This document shows positions 43,171 through 52,129 of a stretch of DNA of 64,000 nt, piece by piece. Each line of letters opens with the position of its first letter. The stretch's first letter is position 1. Made by a program: the position numbers and the translations under genes. The notes beneath the pieces were generated by a model that ran no database searches, had not been told where the DNA came from, and saw only the letters and a program-made list of their open reading frames with translations. Origin of the DNA: RUG13409 sp045546135 (lineage in GTDB: Bacteria; Bacillota; Clostridia; Peptostreptococcales; Anaerovoracaceae); the NCBI GenBank assembly GCA_045546135.1, contig JAZQCD010000031.1, positions 1 to 64,000 of the forward strand, in the 5' to 3' direction.

Positions 43171-44763
43171 TCAGAACAGTTTCTTGACTGTAAGTTTGTT
43201 CTTTCCGTCTGAATACTCATAGGACGCTTCGTCCATGAGTTTCTTTACAAGGAATACGCCAAGGCCTCCGACAGGCCTTTCCTCTGCAGGAAGGGTTATG
43301 TCAGGGTCTTCATTTGCAAGAGGATCATACTTTATTCCGCTGTCAGAAAATACTACGGTGATAGCCTTTGGTTCCTCTGAAAGCTCCGCTGTTATGACTG
43401 CGCGCCCTGTGCCCGGAGCATAAGCATAGTTTGCAATATTTACGAATATCTCTTCGACTACAAGTTCAAGGTCCATGAGCACCTTTGGGCTTGCTCCGCC
43501 TGCCTTTGCAAGACCTGTCACAAAGTCTATGACCTTGTACATGTTTGCATTTACAGCTTCTATATCGAGCTCTTTTAAGGAGCTGTTTCCTTCAGCCTTT
43601 GGAGTGTCGAATGTCAGGCTGTCTACTTTGCCAAGAAGCTCTATGAGCTCATTTTTCCAAAGCTCTATTTCAGCCTTGCTCTTTTCATCCTCAAGGCCGC
43701 CTCTTCTTATGGACCTTCTTATGAGCCTTGCATAGCTAAGGACCCTTGCCTTGTCTTCGACTTCCTTTATCCTTGCTTCATCTTCTGTTTCAAGATAGGC
43801 TGCAAGAGTCTTATGCCAAAATGCTTTGGAAGTCTCAAAGTCAAAGCCCTGGAACTCCTTGACAACATTGTGGTCGTATTCAGAAAAGCCTATGAAGCCA
43901 TTGTACATGGCAGCAAGTTCGTAAACAGGATCTCCGACTGCAAGTGTATCCATGTCTATGATGAGGACCTCATCACCTACAAGTTCCAAATTTCCTGTAT
44001 GATAATCGGCATGGACCATGTGATCGGTCCTTGGGACGTCATTTACAAGCTTTAAAAGCTTTTTGCCGCAGTCTTCCGGCAGATAGTCCTTTGTATATTC
44101 TGCCCACATGATGGTAGTATCCTTCATGTCGGGAAGCTTTCCTTCAGGAACAACAGTGCTGTGGATGAGCCTTAGCATATCCACGTATTCCTTTACGCAC
44201 CAGTCCATCTTATCCGGTTCTTCTGCTATGATCTTTGAAAAGGACCTTGCATTGAGAAGTTCAAAAACTGAGCCAAAGCTGTCTCCCACCCTTACAACAT
44301 CATAGGATATGGCTGTAGGAATGCCCAGGATCAGCGCAAGCTTTGCAACTTCTCTTTCGTGCTGTATAGCTTCAAGGGCATTAGCATCATTGTATACTTT
44401 GACTACATTGTCGCTGTCGACTCTGTATACTGTCCCCTTTGCGCCTTTGCCTATGACCTCGCATCCTTCGATGCTCATCCTCTTGTAGGCCTTTTCTATG
44501 GTGATCATCTCCGTAAAGCCTGTCATATCGAAGATCTCGTAGACATCTGAATTTACGTTTATCACTTTAAGATCGGGGAATTCCTTCCTTACATGAAGTA
44601 TCACGCGAAGGCCTGCGCTTGAGATATATTCAAGTTCTTCAGCATCAAGGATGACCGAGGAACCTTCTTTTCCTTCAAGCTTTGCAAATATCTCTTTTTC
44701 TGTTTCTGCAGAATTATTGGAATCTATCCTTCCCTTTAATTCTATGGTCACACTTGTATCCAT
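43171..44763 (-). CDS. STAS - APH-like kinase - HATPase fusion
   Basis: 530 residues in three parts. Residues 1-95 form a STAS anti-anti-sigma domain with the acceptor Ser in EYISSAGLRVIL. Residues 100-380 are an aminoglycoside-phosphotransferase/choline-kinase-like domain: GKGAKGTVYRV, the lysine in VVKVY, catalytic HADYHTGNLE and the metal site DMDTLAVGDP. Residues 400-530 are an RsbW-like ATPase (EEIFVNIANYAY, then FSDSGIKYDP and GGLGVFLVKK). Fusing antagonist and anti-sigma-like kinase into one chain is unusual, since they normally bind each other as separate proteins. A PP2C phosphatase and a free STAS protein are in the same operon. No sigma factor gene is present. Confidence 0.85.
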   Translation of the reverse strand: MDTSVTIELKGRIDSNNSAETEKEIFAKLEGKEGSSVILDAEELEYISSAGLRVILHVRKEFPDLKVINVNSDVYEIFDMTGFTEMITIEKAYKRMSIEGCEVIGKGAKGTVYRVDSDNVVKVYNDANALEAIQHEREVAKLALILGIPTAISYDVVRVGDSFGSVFELLNARSFSKIIAEEPDKMDWCVKEYVDMLRLIHSTVVPEGKLPDMKDTTIMWAEYTKDYLPEDCGKKLLKLVNDVPRTDHMVHADYHTGNLELVGDEVLIIDMDTLAVGDPVYELAAMYNGFIGFSEYDHNVVKEFQGFDFETSKAFWHKTLAAYLETEDEARIKEVEDKARVLSYARLIRRSIRRGGLEDEKSKAEIELWKNELIELLGKVDSLTFDTPKAEGNSSLKELDIEAVNANMYKVIDFVTGLAKAGGASPKVLMDLELVVEEIFVNIANYAYAPGTGRAVITAELSEEPKAITVVFSDSGIKYDPLANEDPDITLPAEERPVGGLGVFLVKKLMDEASYEYSDGKNKLTVKKLF

Positions 44764-44808
44764 TTATCCATCCCCCGCCTTTCGGCGCAAGAAACTTTAA
44801 ATATATTG

Positions 44809-45357
44809 TTATCCTTCTATCTCGTTTTTAAGTTTAAAGAGATTCACACAGGTGACTATAGCTGTCACAAGAGCAGCCACTCCCACAGTGAGTACGAGAG
44901 TAGCAGTAAGATTGTTTACTTTATTAAGGACCAAAGCTGCGCTCACGACCAGTGCTATAGAAAGAGCAAGATTGAGTATCTTTAGTGTCCTTATATTATC
45001 TTCCCTTGAAGGCGCTTTATCAGCTGCTATCCTTTCGAGGCATCCAAAGAATACGAACATGAATATGCAGTTAAGAACGCTTCCGAAAATATTAACGATA
45101 GTCATATCTACAGGATATCTGATGATACTTACTACCCATGATACTGCTGTGATGACTACCATTATGAGGGCTATCCATTTGACATAGCTTTTTCCTTCAA
45201 CATACTGTCCGAGGTAGTTAAAGGAAATGAAAAGAAGTATCCATCCTGCAAAGTTCGGCACTATGTTTATAGCCATATCACCAAAGGTCAAATTGATATT
45301 GACAAGTGTGACTAAATAACCTACAGCAACAAGGCTGAGTCCTTTTTTTAGATCCAT
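44809..45357 (-). CDS. Hypothetical membrane protein (about 5 helices)
   Basis: 182 residues, nearly all membrane-embedded with about 5 helices and only short loops. AAAGGAG lies at good spacing before the ATG. The protein begins MDLKKGLSLVAVGYLVTLV. The gene lies between the PP2C phosphatase and the STAS-kinase-HATPase fusion in the same operon, so it may be the membrane partner of that signalling system. No family was recognised. Confidence 0.75.
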   Translation of the reverse strand: MDLKKGLSLVAVGYLVTLVNINLTFGDMAINIVPNFAGWILLFISFNYLGQYVEGKSYVKWIALIMVVITAVSWVVSIIRYPVDMTIVNIFGSVLNCIFMFVFFGCLERIAADKAPSREDNIRTLKILNLALSIALVVSAALVLNKVNNLTATLVLTVGVAALVTAIVTCVNLFKLKNEIEG

Positions 45358-45416
45358 TATTATCTCCTTTTTATCTTTATCTTTTTTTATCTATCGATCT
45401 GGGTCAGAAAAGCTTT

Positions 45417-47198
45417 CTATGCTCCTTTGTATTCAAGGCAGAGCATGGTCAGATCGTCGAACTGATCGGCTTCCTGAACAAAATCATCTACATCTTTTCT
45501 TACAGCTGCAAGGATATCCCCCGGGCTGCCGTCCTTGACCTTGTTAAGCGTATTTAGCGCTCTTTCAAGGCCCAGCATATCCCCATCTGCATTGTTTGAT
45601 TCCGGGAGTCCGTCCGTATAGAGGAATAGCCTTGAGCCCGGCTTTAGATCAAGTTCATACTCTGTATACTCAGAACCTTCCATACCCCCTATTACGAAGC
45701 CGTGCTTATCCTTTATTATCTCAAAACTTCCGTCTCCGTTTTTAAGAACAGGATATTCATGACCTGCGTTTGCTGCAGTCAGTTTTCCTGTGGATATCTC
45801 AAGTATGCCAAGCCACACTGTAACGAACATTTCTTCTCTGTTGTTTTGGCAAATGGCCTGATTGGTGTCATAGAGTATCTTTGCAGGTGACTTTCCTGCC
45901 ATTGCGTTGTTACCAAGGACTATCTTAGAAGCCATCATAAAGAGCGCTGCAGGTATACCTTTTCCTGATACGTCGGCCATGGCGATATACAGGTGATCGT
46001 CGTCTATGAGGAAATAGTCGTAAAAGTCTCCTCCGACCTCCTTTGCAGGATCCATCTCTCCGTAAAGATCGAACTCTGTCCTGTCCGGGAAGGGAGGATA
46101 TACATTGGGGATCATGTCTTCTTGTATACGCTTTGCAAGTTCAAGCTCTGTGCCTATACGTTCCTTTTCGGCTGTAATGGTCTCTATCTCCTTGAGATAA
46201 TCGTCCATTTCAGATGTAAGGTCTGCAAAGTCTTCTGAAATCTCTCCTATCTCGTTGTGGGATCTCATGTCGGCAAGACTGTTCTTTACTTTTTCGCTGT
46301 CCTTTGTCTCAGCATATCTTCTGATGTTCCTTTGGAGTTTTTTCAAAGGGTTCAAAATGAAGAAGTAAACAAGGCCTATGGTTATGACAGCAAAGAGAAG
46401 CTGATAATCTATTGCTATGGCAGTACCCTTTGCAGTCTGCCTTGCGATGTTTGCCATGATCTCAGTCAGGTTGTATGTAAGTCCTATGAGCATAGGCTTT
46501 CCGGACACTTCGCCAATGTAAGCGTAATAGTCAACATAATCTCCGGCATCTGCAAGATGAGACTTTTCGTCCTTTGCAAGACGCATGGAGTTTTGCTGAG
46601 ACTCATTGACCCCGGAAACGACGCCTATGGGGTAAACGTCCTGATAGGCAGTCCCTCTCTTGGACCCGGGATCTGCGGCGCTGAAAAGGAAGAACTGCTC
46701 AGAATAGTCGTCATTTGCAATGACGCAGAAAAGGAAGTCCACATGATGGGCTCTTTTTATCTCGTTCATCCTTGTGATGAGCCTTGTATAGCAGATCTGA
46801 GCATATATTTTCCTGTCCTCAGGACTCATAGCTTCAATGTCTTCTTTTGTAGCATATTTGAGTTGGAGTCCCGGATACTTTTCGGAAAGCATCCTGCTGT
46901 TTTCTGCAGTCACAGTTCCGGTATAGTCTTCAAGATCATATTCTATACCGTCAAGGTCCTCATAGTTCTCGTACCAATAGGAAAGGAGCCATTCTCTTGA
47001 TGTGAACTCAGAAAGAGAATACTTTATCTCTTCAGATATCTGGGATGAGATGATCTCTATGTTCTCCTTGACACCTTCCTCTGATTTCGAATACTGAGTA
47101 AAGTAGGATATGATCCCTGTTACCAGCATCCCTACAAGGAAGAGCAGAAGTACCTGAGGTATTATCCCTATTATTTTGTTTCTTCTTCCTTCTCGCAT
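45417..47198 (-). CDS. Membrane PP2C/SpoIIE-type phosphatase, RsbU/RsbP class
   Basis: 593 residues. A first membrane helix (about 9-30), an extracellular sensor region of about 230 residues, a second helix near 270 and a HAMP domain precede a coiled linker. The PP2C domain starts near 360 (AKRIQEDMIPNVYPPFP) and has the metal ligands in GGDFYDYFLID and IAMADVSGKGIPAALFM, with NAGHEYP and LYTDGLPES later. Such proteins dephosphorylate STAS antagonists in partner-switching pathways. The start lies inside the end of the STAS gene (28 bp overlap), giving translational coupling to its probable substrate. Confidence 0.9.
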   Translation of the reverse strand: MREGRRNKIIGIIPQVLLLFLVGMLVTGIISYFTQYSKSEEGVKENIEIISSQISEEIKYSLSEFTSREWLLSYWYENYEDLDGIEYDLEDYTGTVTAENSRMLSEKYPGLQLKYATKEDIEAMSPEDRKIYAQICYTRLITRMNEIKRAHHVDFLFCVIANDDYSEQFFLFSAADPGSKRGTAYQDVYPIGVVSGVNESQQNSMRLAKDEKSHLADAGDYVDYYAYIGEVSGKPMLIGLTYNLTEIMANIARQTAKGTAIAIDYQLLFAVITIGLVYFFILNPLKKLQRNIRRYAETKDSEKVKNSLADMRSHNEIGEISEDFADLTSEMDDYLKEIETITAEKERIGTELELAKRIQEDMIPNVYPPFPDRTEFDLYGEMDPAKEVGGDFYDYFLIDDDHLYIAMADVSGKGIPAALFMMASKIVLGNNAMAGKSPAKILYDTNQAICQNNREEMFVTVWLGILEISTGKLTAANAGHEYPVLKNGDGSFEIIKDKHGFVIGGMEGSEYTEYELDLKPGSRLFLYTDGLPESNNADGDMLGLERALNTLNKVKDGSPGDILAAVRKDVDDFVQEADQFDDLTMLCLEYKGA

Positions 47199-47536
47199 TC
47201 TTCTACATCGCAGCTTTGTGCTTTCTTTTCATCTAAAGCTTCAACTGTCAGGATCTCTGCAAATCCTGTAACATCAAAGATATCCATTATATCCTTGCAT
47301 ACGTTGACGACCTTCATGGTCCCCTGCTTGTTCATGATCTTCTGAGCTGCAAGAAGCACACGAAGTCCTGCAGAAGATACATATTCGAGCTTCTCAAAGT
47401 CAAGGACCAGTTCCTTTACTTCAGGAAGGGATTCCTGAAGATCCTTTTCAAGATCCGGTGAAGTGACTGTGTCAAGTCTTCCTTCAAGAGCTACGCAAAG
47501 ACAATCGTTTTCTGCCTGTTTTGTGATGTTAAGCAT
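47171..47536 (-). CDS. STAS-domain anti-anti-sigma protein
   Basis: 121 residues from the ATG at 47536, which follows AGGAGA at 7-base spacing. The single STAS domain has the acceptor Ser in LEYVSSAGLRVLL. The last 20 residues are an acidic tail rich in Glu and Lys with two Cys. It is the first gene of the operon and the likely substrate of the PP2C phosphatase it overlaps. Its sequence is close to the STAS part of the downstream fusion (ISSAGLRV against VSSAGLRV), so both may compete for the same ATPase domain. Confidence 0.9.
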   Translation of the reverse strand: MLNITKQAENDCLCVALEGRLDTVTSPDLEKDLQESLPEVKELVLDFEKLEYVSSAGLRVLLAAQKIMNKQGTMKVVNVCKDIMDIFDVTGFAEILTVEALDEKKAQSCDVEECEKEEETK

Positions 47537-47645
47537 TATTTCATCTCCTGTTAAAAATACTATCGACAAGCTAAGGCCTGCCGCTTTTTTTCTTCATTAA
47601 GGAAATGCCCATATAAAAAAGAGCATACTCCCGCATGTTAATCTA

Positions 47646-47687
47646 AGTTTATCACATTTTGACTATGGTCTCAAGAAAGATGATATT
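47646..47687. promoter_or_regulatory. Overlapping divergent promoters
   Basis: Minus strand TTGAGA (47669-47674), 17 bases, TAAACT (47646-47651) for the STAS operon. Plus strand TTGACT (47659-47664), 17 bases, GATATT (47682-47687) for the phosphodiester-glycosidase gene. The two overlap, so expression may be mutually exclusive. Confidence 0.5.
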
Positions 47688-47773
47688 TGCAAGGGTTATA
47701 TATCACCCTTAAGGTTTGTTTAAGTTTTATTCCTTATCATTCTTTTAAGCATTTGATAAAGGAGGTGCTCAAA

Positions 47774-48787
47774 ATGAAAAAGAAAAATATGTTACTTAAA
47801 TGCTTTTTGCCCCTGCTTGCAGCATTCACCATATATACGACTTTGGATACTTTCGTGCTGCAAAAAGCATATGTAGTCGTTGAAGATCAAACAACTACCA
47901 ATGAAACAGTCTCAAGCGAAAGCTCTGAAACAAAGTCTGAAAATGAAAGCCACTCCAGCAGGAATAAAAGATCAAAGAAAAGCTCTTCTGAAGAGACAAA
48001 GACAGCCTCTCTTGGCACCACCACAGACAGCAGTTCTAAAACCTTAGGTCCCTCTTCCTTGGTAACTGAAAACAGCTATTCCGATGATAACATCAGCATA
48101 AGCATAAGCGAATATACTGAGAACGATACAGTGATCTATGTTGCAGACGTTCAGCTCAGTTCTCCTGAATACCTTAAGACAGCTTTTGCATACAGTACTT
48201 ACGGAAAGAACGTGACTGCAGCAACAAGCGAGATAGCAAAAAGCGAAGGAGCCATTCTTGCCATAAACGGCGACTATTACGGAGTTCAGGAAAAAGGATA
48301 TGTATTAAGGAACGGAGTTTTGTACAGATCAACTGCAGCAAAGGACAATGAAGACCTTGTTATATATGAAGACGGGTCCTTTGAGATCATAATGGAAAGC
48401 GAAGTTTCTGCTGAAGAGCTCCTTGAAAAAGGCGCAGTGCAGATACTCTCCTTTGGTCCTGCTCTTGTAGAAGACGGAGAGATAAGCGTTAGCGTAAGCG
48501 ATGAAGTAGGAAAAGCAAAAGCATCAAATCCAAGAACTGCAATAGCAATAATAGATGAATGCCACTACCTCTTCATAGTTTCAGACGGAAGGACTGACGA
48601 GAGCGAAGGACTTAGCCTTTATGAGCTTGCAGTATTTGCGAAAAGCCTCGGAGCAAAGACCGTATACAACCTCGACGGAGGAGGATCCAGCACCATGGTC
48701 TTTAACGGAACAGTCGTAAACAACCCCACTTCCGGAGGCAACATAAAAGAAAGAAGCGTAAGCGACATAGTATATATAGGATATTAG
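47774..48787 (+). CDS. Secreted phosphodiester glycosidase (NAGPA) family protein
   Basis: 337 residues from the ATG at 47774, which follows AAAGGAGG; an open frame upstream to 47687 lies over the promoter. N-terminal membrane/signal helix at about 8-28, a Ser/Lys-rich linker to about 90, then the NAGPA/DUF2233 domain. Family marks are AILAINGDYYG, LRNGVLYR, SFGPALVEDG, NPRTAIAI and the final YNLDGGGSSTMVFNG. These proteins remove sugar phosphodiester caps and are often found in cell-envelope contexts. It is probably attached to the outside of the membrane. A small membrane protein gene follows. Confidence 0.88.
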   Translation: MKKKNMLLKCFLPLLAAFTIYTTLDTFVLQKAYVVVEDQTTTNETVSSESSETKSENESHSSRNKRSKKSSSEETKTASLGTTTDSSSKTLGPSSLVTENSYSDDNISISISEYTENDTVIYVADVQLSSPEYLKTAFAYSTYGKNVTAATSEIAKSEGAILAINGDYYGVQEKGYVLRNGVLYRSTAAKDNEDLVIYEDGSFEIIMESEVSAEELLEKGAVQILSFGPALVEDGEISVSVSDEVGKAKASNPRTAIAIIDECHYLFIVSDGRTDESEGLSLYELAVFAKSLGAKTVYNLDGGGSSTMVFNGTVVNNPTSGGNIKERSVSDIVYIGY

Positions 48788-48801
48788 AAAGGAGACCAGT
48801 T

Positions 48802-49218
48802 ATGTTTACTCTCTCAGACGATAACGCAAAAGCGATACTTGAAAAATGGATAAAAATATATCTTTTTGCAGCAGCAGGAACTCTCATCTTCTCTGCAATA
48901 TATGAACACTTTTCACACGAGGTCTACTCTGCTTTCATGCTGGGAGCCTGCCTTATCCCATTAGTTCTCGGCGCGCTTCCTTTAGCTGCAGCAAAGAAAA
49001 AAGCAGGACTGTTTCCGGGAAACATTCTTTTGCAGATACAAGCCTGCTCCATATCTACCCTTACAGTAGGCTCCATATTCAAAGGAGTCCTTGAGATCTA
49101 CGGGACCACCAATGACCTTACTTTAGTATATGCTGCTATAGGAGGGATACTCTTTGCAGCCTTTGCAGGTATATACGGAGCCGGTCTTAATGCTTTCAGA
49201 AAAAGAGCAAAAGCATAA
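48802..49218 (+). CDS. Small hypothetical membrane protein
   Basis: 138 residues with four membrane helices and a Lys/Arg C-terminus. The ATG follows AAAGGAG at 7-base spacing and lies 14 bases after the phosphodiester-glycosidase stop, so the two are one operon. No family recognised. Confidence 0.75.
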   Translation: MFTLSDDNAKAILEKWIKIYLFAAAGTLIFSAIYEHFSHEVYSAFMLGACLIPLVLGALPLAAAKKKAGLFPGNILLQIQACSISTLTVGSIFKGVLEIYGTTNDLTLVYAAIGGILFAAFAGIYGAGLNAFRKRAKA

Positions 49219-49267
49219 GAGCAGCTTTAGAATTACACTCTCTTTATGAGTTTTCACATACACTCCT

Positions 49268-49310
49268 AACAAAATGGACTGAAAGCGAAATGTTTTCAGT
49301 CCATTTTGTT
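49268..49310. terminator. Bidirectional terminator
   Basis: AACAAAATGGACTGAAA and its complement with a 9-base loop, between converging genes ending at 49218 and 49329. A and T runs flank both arms, so it works on either strand. Confidence 0.88.
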
Positions 49311-49328
49311 TCATATTTAAGATTAATG

Positions 49329-49718
49329 CTAAAGGTCTTTTTCCAATGCCTCAATCACATCGAGGATCTTTTTCCAGGAGATGTTCTCCTTTTCTTTAGC
49401 CATCTCTTTTAAGTATTCGCCGTTATCCTCATACATCTTAGCTTTCATATATGCATGAAAATACCTTCCGAAAGCCTCGTACTGGGAAACATCTGCATAC
49501 AGCTTTTCGTCGCTGTATTTGTTCTTTATGCTGCTCTCATAGATCTTTTCGTATTCGCCTGCATCGAAATAGTCGTTAAGAGTACTGAGGCCCACGTTCC
49601 TCGAGCTGTATGTGACATCTCTTTTTATATTTGTAAAAAGAGAAACAGAAGCCACAAACAGTATGATCATGAATATGATTATCGCAAACCTTGCGAATCC
49701 TGCCCATCTACTTTTCAT
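49329..49718 (-). CDS. Hypothetical single-helix membrane protein
   Basis: 129 residues with one membrane helix at about 9-30 and a helical outer domain (DYFDAGEYEKIYESS, YFHAYMKAKMYEDNGEYL). The outer segment resembles the corresponding parts of the two upstream zinc-ribbon proteins (short helical repeats with Tyr and Asp), but no zinc ribbon is present. Its start overlaps the upstream gene by 11 bp. Function unknown. Confidence 0.75.
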   Translation of the reverse strand: MKSRWAGFARFAIIIFMIILFVASVSLFTNIKRDVTYSSRNVGLSTLNDYFDAGEYEKIYESSIKNKYSDEKLYADVSQYEAFGRYFHAYMKAKMYEDNGEYLKEMAKEKENISWKKILDVIEALEKDL

Positions 49719-50430
49719 TTTCGAGCCTCCCGCTTACAAGCACTACAAGACTTGAATTATTCATGTCCTTTATTACTGAGATCTCTTCATCGGTGAGATG
49801 AAGGTAATACTTAAGGAATGCATCGACTTCTGCATTGAGAGCTCTTAGATGAGCCTTTGTCTTTTCTGTATGATCCCTCTTTATGTCTCTTTCGTATTCA
49901 AGTTTAAAATCTATGGTATTCTGACATACCTTTACCAAAGGATCGTCATAGGGATCTACTGCATAAAGATACTCAGACATATGATCTACCATCTTGCTGT
50001 AATAATCGGCAAGGTATCCTACGACAGTATATTCGTAATAATCGTCATAGGGCAGATAATACTTGTCCATGAACACATCAAGCTCTATATATTCTCCTCT
50101 GTCAAGAAGGTCATCCAAAGTAGCCTTTATCTGTGTCTCTGACATACGGGATGTTATGATCCTGTCAGCTATTTCATAGCTGCCTTCCAAAGATACCAAA
50201 ACGACCAGGGTAGCAAGAAGGAGCATGGTAAGAGCTATCAAAAGACCGTAACCCTTCTTGCTCTTTTTGACTTCTTCCTTTACTTCCTTTGCAGCCTCAT
50301 TGACCTTTTTATCTAATTGAATGAGCTTATGGAGATGCTCCTGAGCCTCAGGATTCGGAGTGCCGCAATGAGGACAGTAGGCATCATTAAGATTTAAAGG
50401 AGCTCCGCAGTTTTTACAGTTTACCATCAC
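49708..50430 (-). CDS. Zinc-ribbon membrane protein
   Basis: 240 residues. N-terminal zinc ribbon with CKNCGAPLNLNDAYCPHCG (two CxxC pairs), a charged helix, one membrane helix at about 65-85 and an outer helical domain of about 150 residues. Start overlaps the preceding stop by 4 bp. Second of three genes with the same layout. Cytoplasmic ribbon plus extracellular sensing domain is a common clostridial architecture of unknown role. Confidence 0.8.
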   Translation of the reverse strand: MMVNCKNCGAPLNLNDAYCPHCGTPNPEAQEHLHKLIQLDKKVNEAAKEVKEEVKKSKKGYGLLIALTMLLLATLVVLVSLEGSYEIADRIITSRMSETQIKATLDDLLDRGEYIELDVFMDKYYLPYDDYYEYTVVGYLADYYSKMVDHMSEYLYAVDPYDDPLVKVCQNTIDFKLEYERDIKRDHTEKTKAHLRALNAEVDAFLKYYLHLTDEEISVIKDMNNSSLVVLVSGRLENEK

Positions 50431-51152
50431 TCTGCCTCCTTTATATATGGCTTTAGATCATCAAGACGTAAATTGCCATATCCGTCGTTATACTTTTCAA
50501 ATATATCTTTAAGCTCGGAATACTCAAAACCATTTTCTTCAAACATCAGGAGAAGTTCGTCTCTCATCCTTGAGTAATCCTCTTTATCTATCCTCTTTGC
50601 AGCGCTGTAGCCTGTAAAATACTCGGGGTAGAAAAGGAATTGAAGGCCTTTTTTAAGGACGTATTCGTCAAACTTTTCTTCGCCCATTATCTCTGCAAAT
50701 TCAGACCTCAGGCAATAATCAGGATAGTGAGACCAACTTGAGACTGCTCCCGTCCTTTCGTAATATATCTTTTCAATGGTCTTGAAATCATCATTTTCAA
50801 AAGCTTCATTGAGAGCGTCCAAATGCTCGTCCATCCATGTGATCTCTTCATATGCCTTTTCATCATATTCCTTATCACTAAAGTAATTGACATTGATAAA
50901 CCTTGAAAAGACAAAACCAAGACCTACGATCAAAACAATGAGAATAAGTGATCTTAAAAAAGATCCGAGTACTATCTTGCTCACGGAGCTTTGAACATCA
51001 TCTTTAAGTCCGAGGATGCTGTCTATCATAGCCGATATCTTCATCCTGAACTCCCTGTAGGCCCCTTTCTTGTTCATGGTGCCGCAGTAGGGGCAATTGC
51101 TCAGTTCATCGTCAAAAGCAGCCCCGCAGTTTTTACATTTTATCTTACCCAT
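50427..51152 (-). CDS. Zinc-ribbon membrane protein, first of three
   Basis: 241 residues. Zinc ribbon CKNCGAAFDDELSNCPYCG at the N-terminus, a helical linker, one membrane helix at about 70-90 and an outer helical domain with YYERTGAVSSWSHYP and LLLMFEENGFEY. It shares the layout of the next gene, so the two likely arose by duplication. It heads an operon of three overlapping genes. No function assigned. Confidence 0.8.
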   Translation of the reverse strand: MGKIKCKNCGAAFDDELSNCPYCGTMNKKGAYREFRMKISAMIDSILGLKDDVQSSVSKIVLGSFLRSLILIVLIVGLGFVFSRFINVNYFSDKEYDEKAYEEITWMDEHLDALNEAFENDDFKTIEKIYYERTGAVSSWSHYPDYCLRSEFAEIMGEEKFDEYVLKKGLQFLFYPEYFTGYSAAKRIDKEDYSRMRDELLLMFEENGFEYSELKDIFEKYNDGYGNLRLDDLKPYIKEAE

Positions 51153-51268
51153 TTTTCCTCTTTTACAAAAACAGATATTAAGCTTTTGATCCCCTTTGGA
51201 CCGTCCTTGCCATTATACAACAAAGAAAAGTATCATTTACACATCAGCACAAAAAATATACGGAAAAA

Positions 51269-52081
51269 TCACGACGGAAGATACATCTTCCTTAAGATAT
51301 ATTCCTTCAGTCTGTCAGGAAGGATCCGAAGAAGGAACATCAAAAGCTTGTACTCGATCCCCACAGGGACTCTTGCAGGAGGTTCCGCCCTCAAAGCAAG
51401 CTTCCACGCGACTTTAGCAACGCTTAAAGGGTCTCTTCCTTCCTGTTCGTCCTTTGCCATCTTGGCTACGCTTTTTTCTACTATCCCGTTGTAACCGGGT
51501 TCCTTTAAAGTCTCTCTTGCAGCTGTAAATCCTGTCCTTGTATCTCCCGGTTCTATGATAGATGCCCTTATGCCGTGATCTCTCATCTCCATCCTGACTG
51601 CATCACAAAATGCTTCAAGTGCATACTTGCTTGCTGAATATTGGCTTTGCATGGGTATGGATACCCTGCCTGCTATGGAACCTATGATGAGAAGAAGCCC
51701 TTTTCCGTGCTCTCTCATCCTCGTAAGGCAGCTTTGAGCAGTCTGCACCGTGCCGAAATAGTTGACTTCCATCTGCTTTCTCGTCATGGACGAAGGCGTC
51801 GTTTCTGCAGGACCTGCAACTCCCATGCCTGCGCAAAGTATGGCTATATCAAGTCCCGGCAGGTCCTTTACAAAAGCCCTTACCTTTTCTTCATCGGTTA
51901 TGTCGAGTTTTTTCATCACGAGGCTTCCGCCACCTTCAAAGTCCCGCGCTCCTTCCTCGCAATGTCTTGATACCCCTGTAACATGGCATCCCATCATTGC
52001 AAAATATTCAGCGCAGGCCTTCCCTATGCCGGAGGAAGCGCCTGTTACGAATACATTTTTTCCGTATTTGTTTTCTTTCAT
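51269..52081 (-). CDS. Short-chain dehydrogenase/reductase
   Basis: 270 residues. Classical SDR: cofactor motif TGASSGIG at about 14-21, CAGMG at about 83-87, catalytic Ser in IIGSIAG, and YSASK with catalytic Tyr and Lys. The late segment EPGDTRTGF fits the family. The C-terminal extension of about 60 residues has an amphipathic helix. The substrate is not identifiable. No operon partner; the DUF4139 gene upstream ends in its own terminator. Confidence 0.9.
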   Translation of the reverse strand: MKENKYGKNVFVTGASSGIGKACAEYFAMMGCHVTGVSRHCEEGARDFEGGGSLVMKKLDITDEEKVRAFVKDLPGLDIAILCAGMGVAGPAETTPSSMTRKQMEVNYFGTVQTAQSCLTRMREHGKGLLLIIGSIAGRVSIPMQSQYSASKYALEAFCDAVRMEMRDHGIRASIIEPGDTRTGFTAARETLKEPGYNGIVEKSVAKMAKDEQEGRDPLSVAKVAWKLALRAEPPARVPVGIEYKLLMFLLRILPDRLKEYILRKMYLPS

Positions 52082-52083
52082 AT

Positions 52084-52115
52084 AAAAAATACAGAGGGCT
52101 GAAGAACTTCAGCCC
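52084..52115 (-). terminator. Terminator of the DUF4139 gene
   Basis: Minus strand GGGCTGAAG, 2-base loop, CTTCAGCCC, TCTG then TATTTTTTAT, 15 bases after the stop. It overlaps the promoter or ribosome-binding region of the SDR gene. Confidence 0.85.
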
Positions 52116-52129
52116 CCAAGAACCATCCT

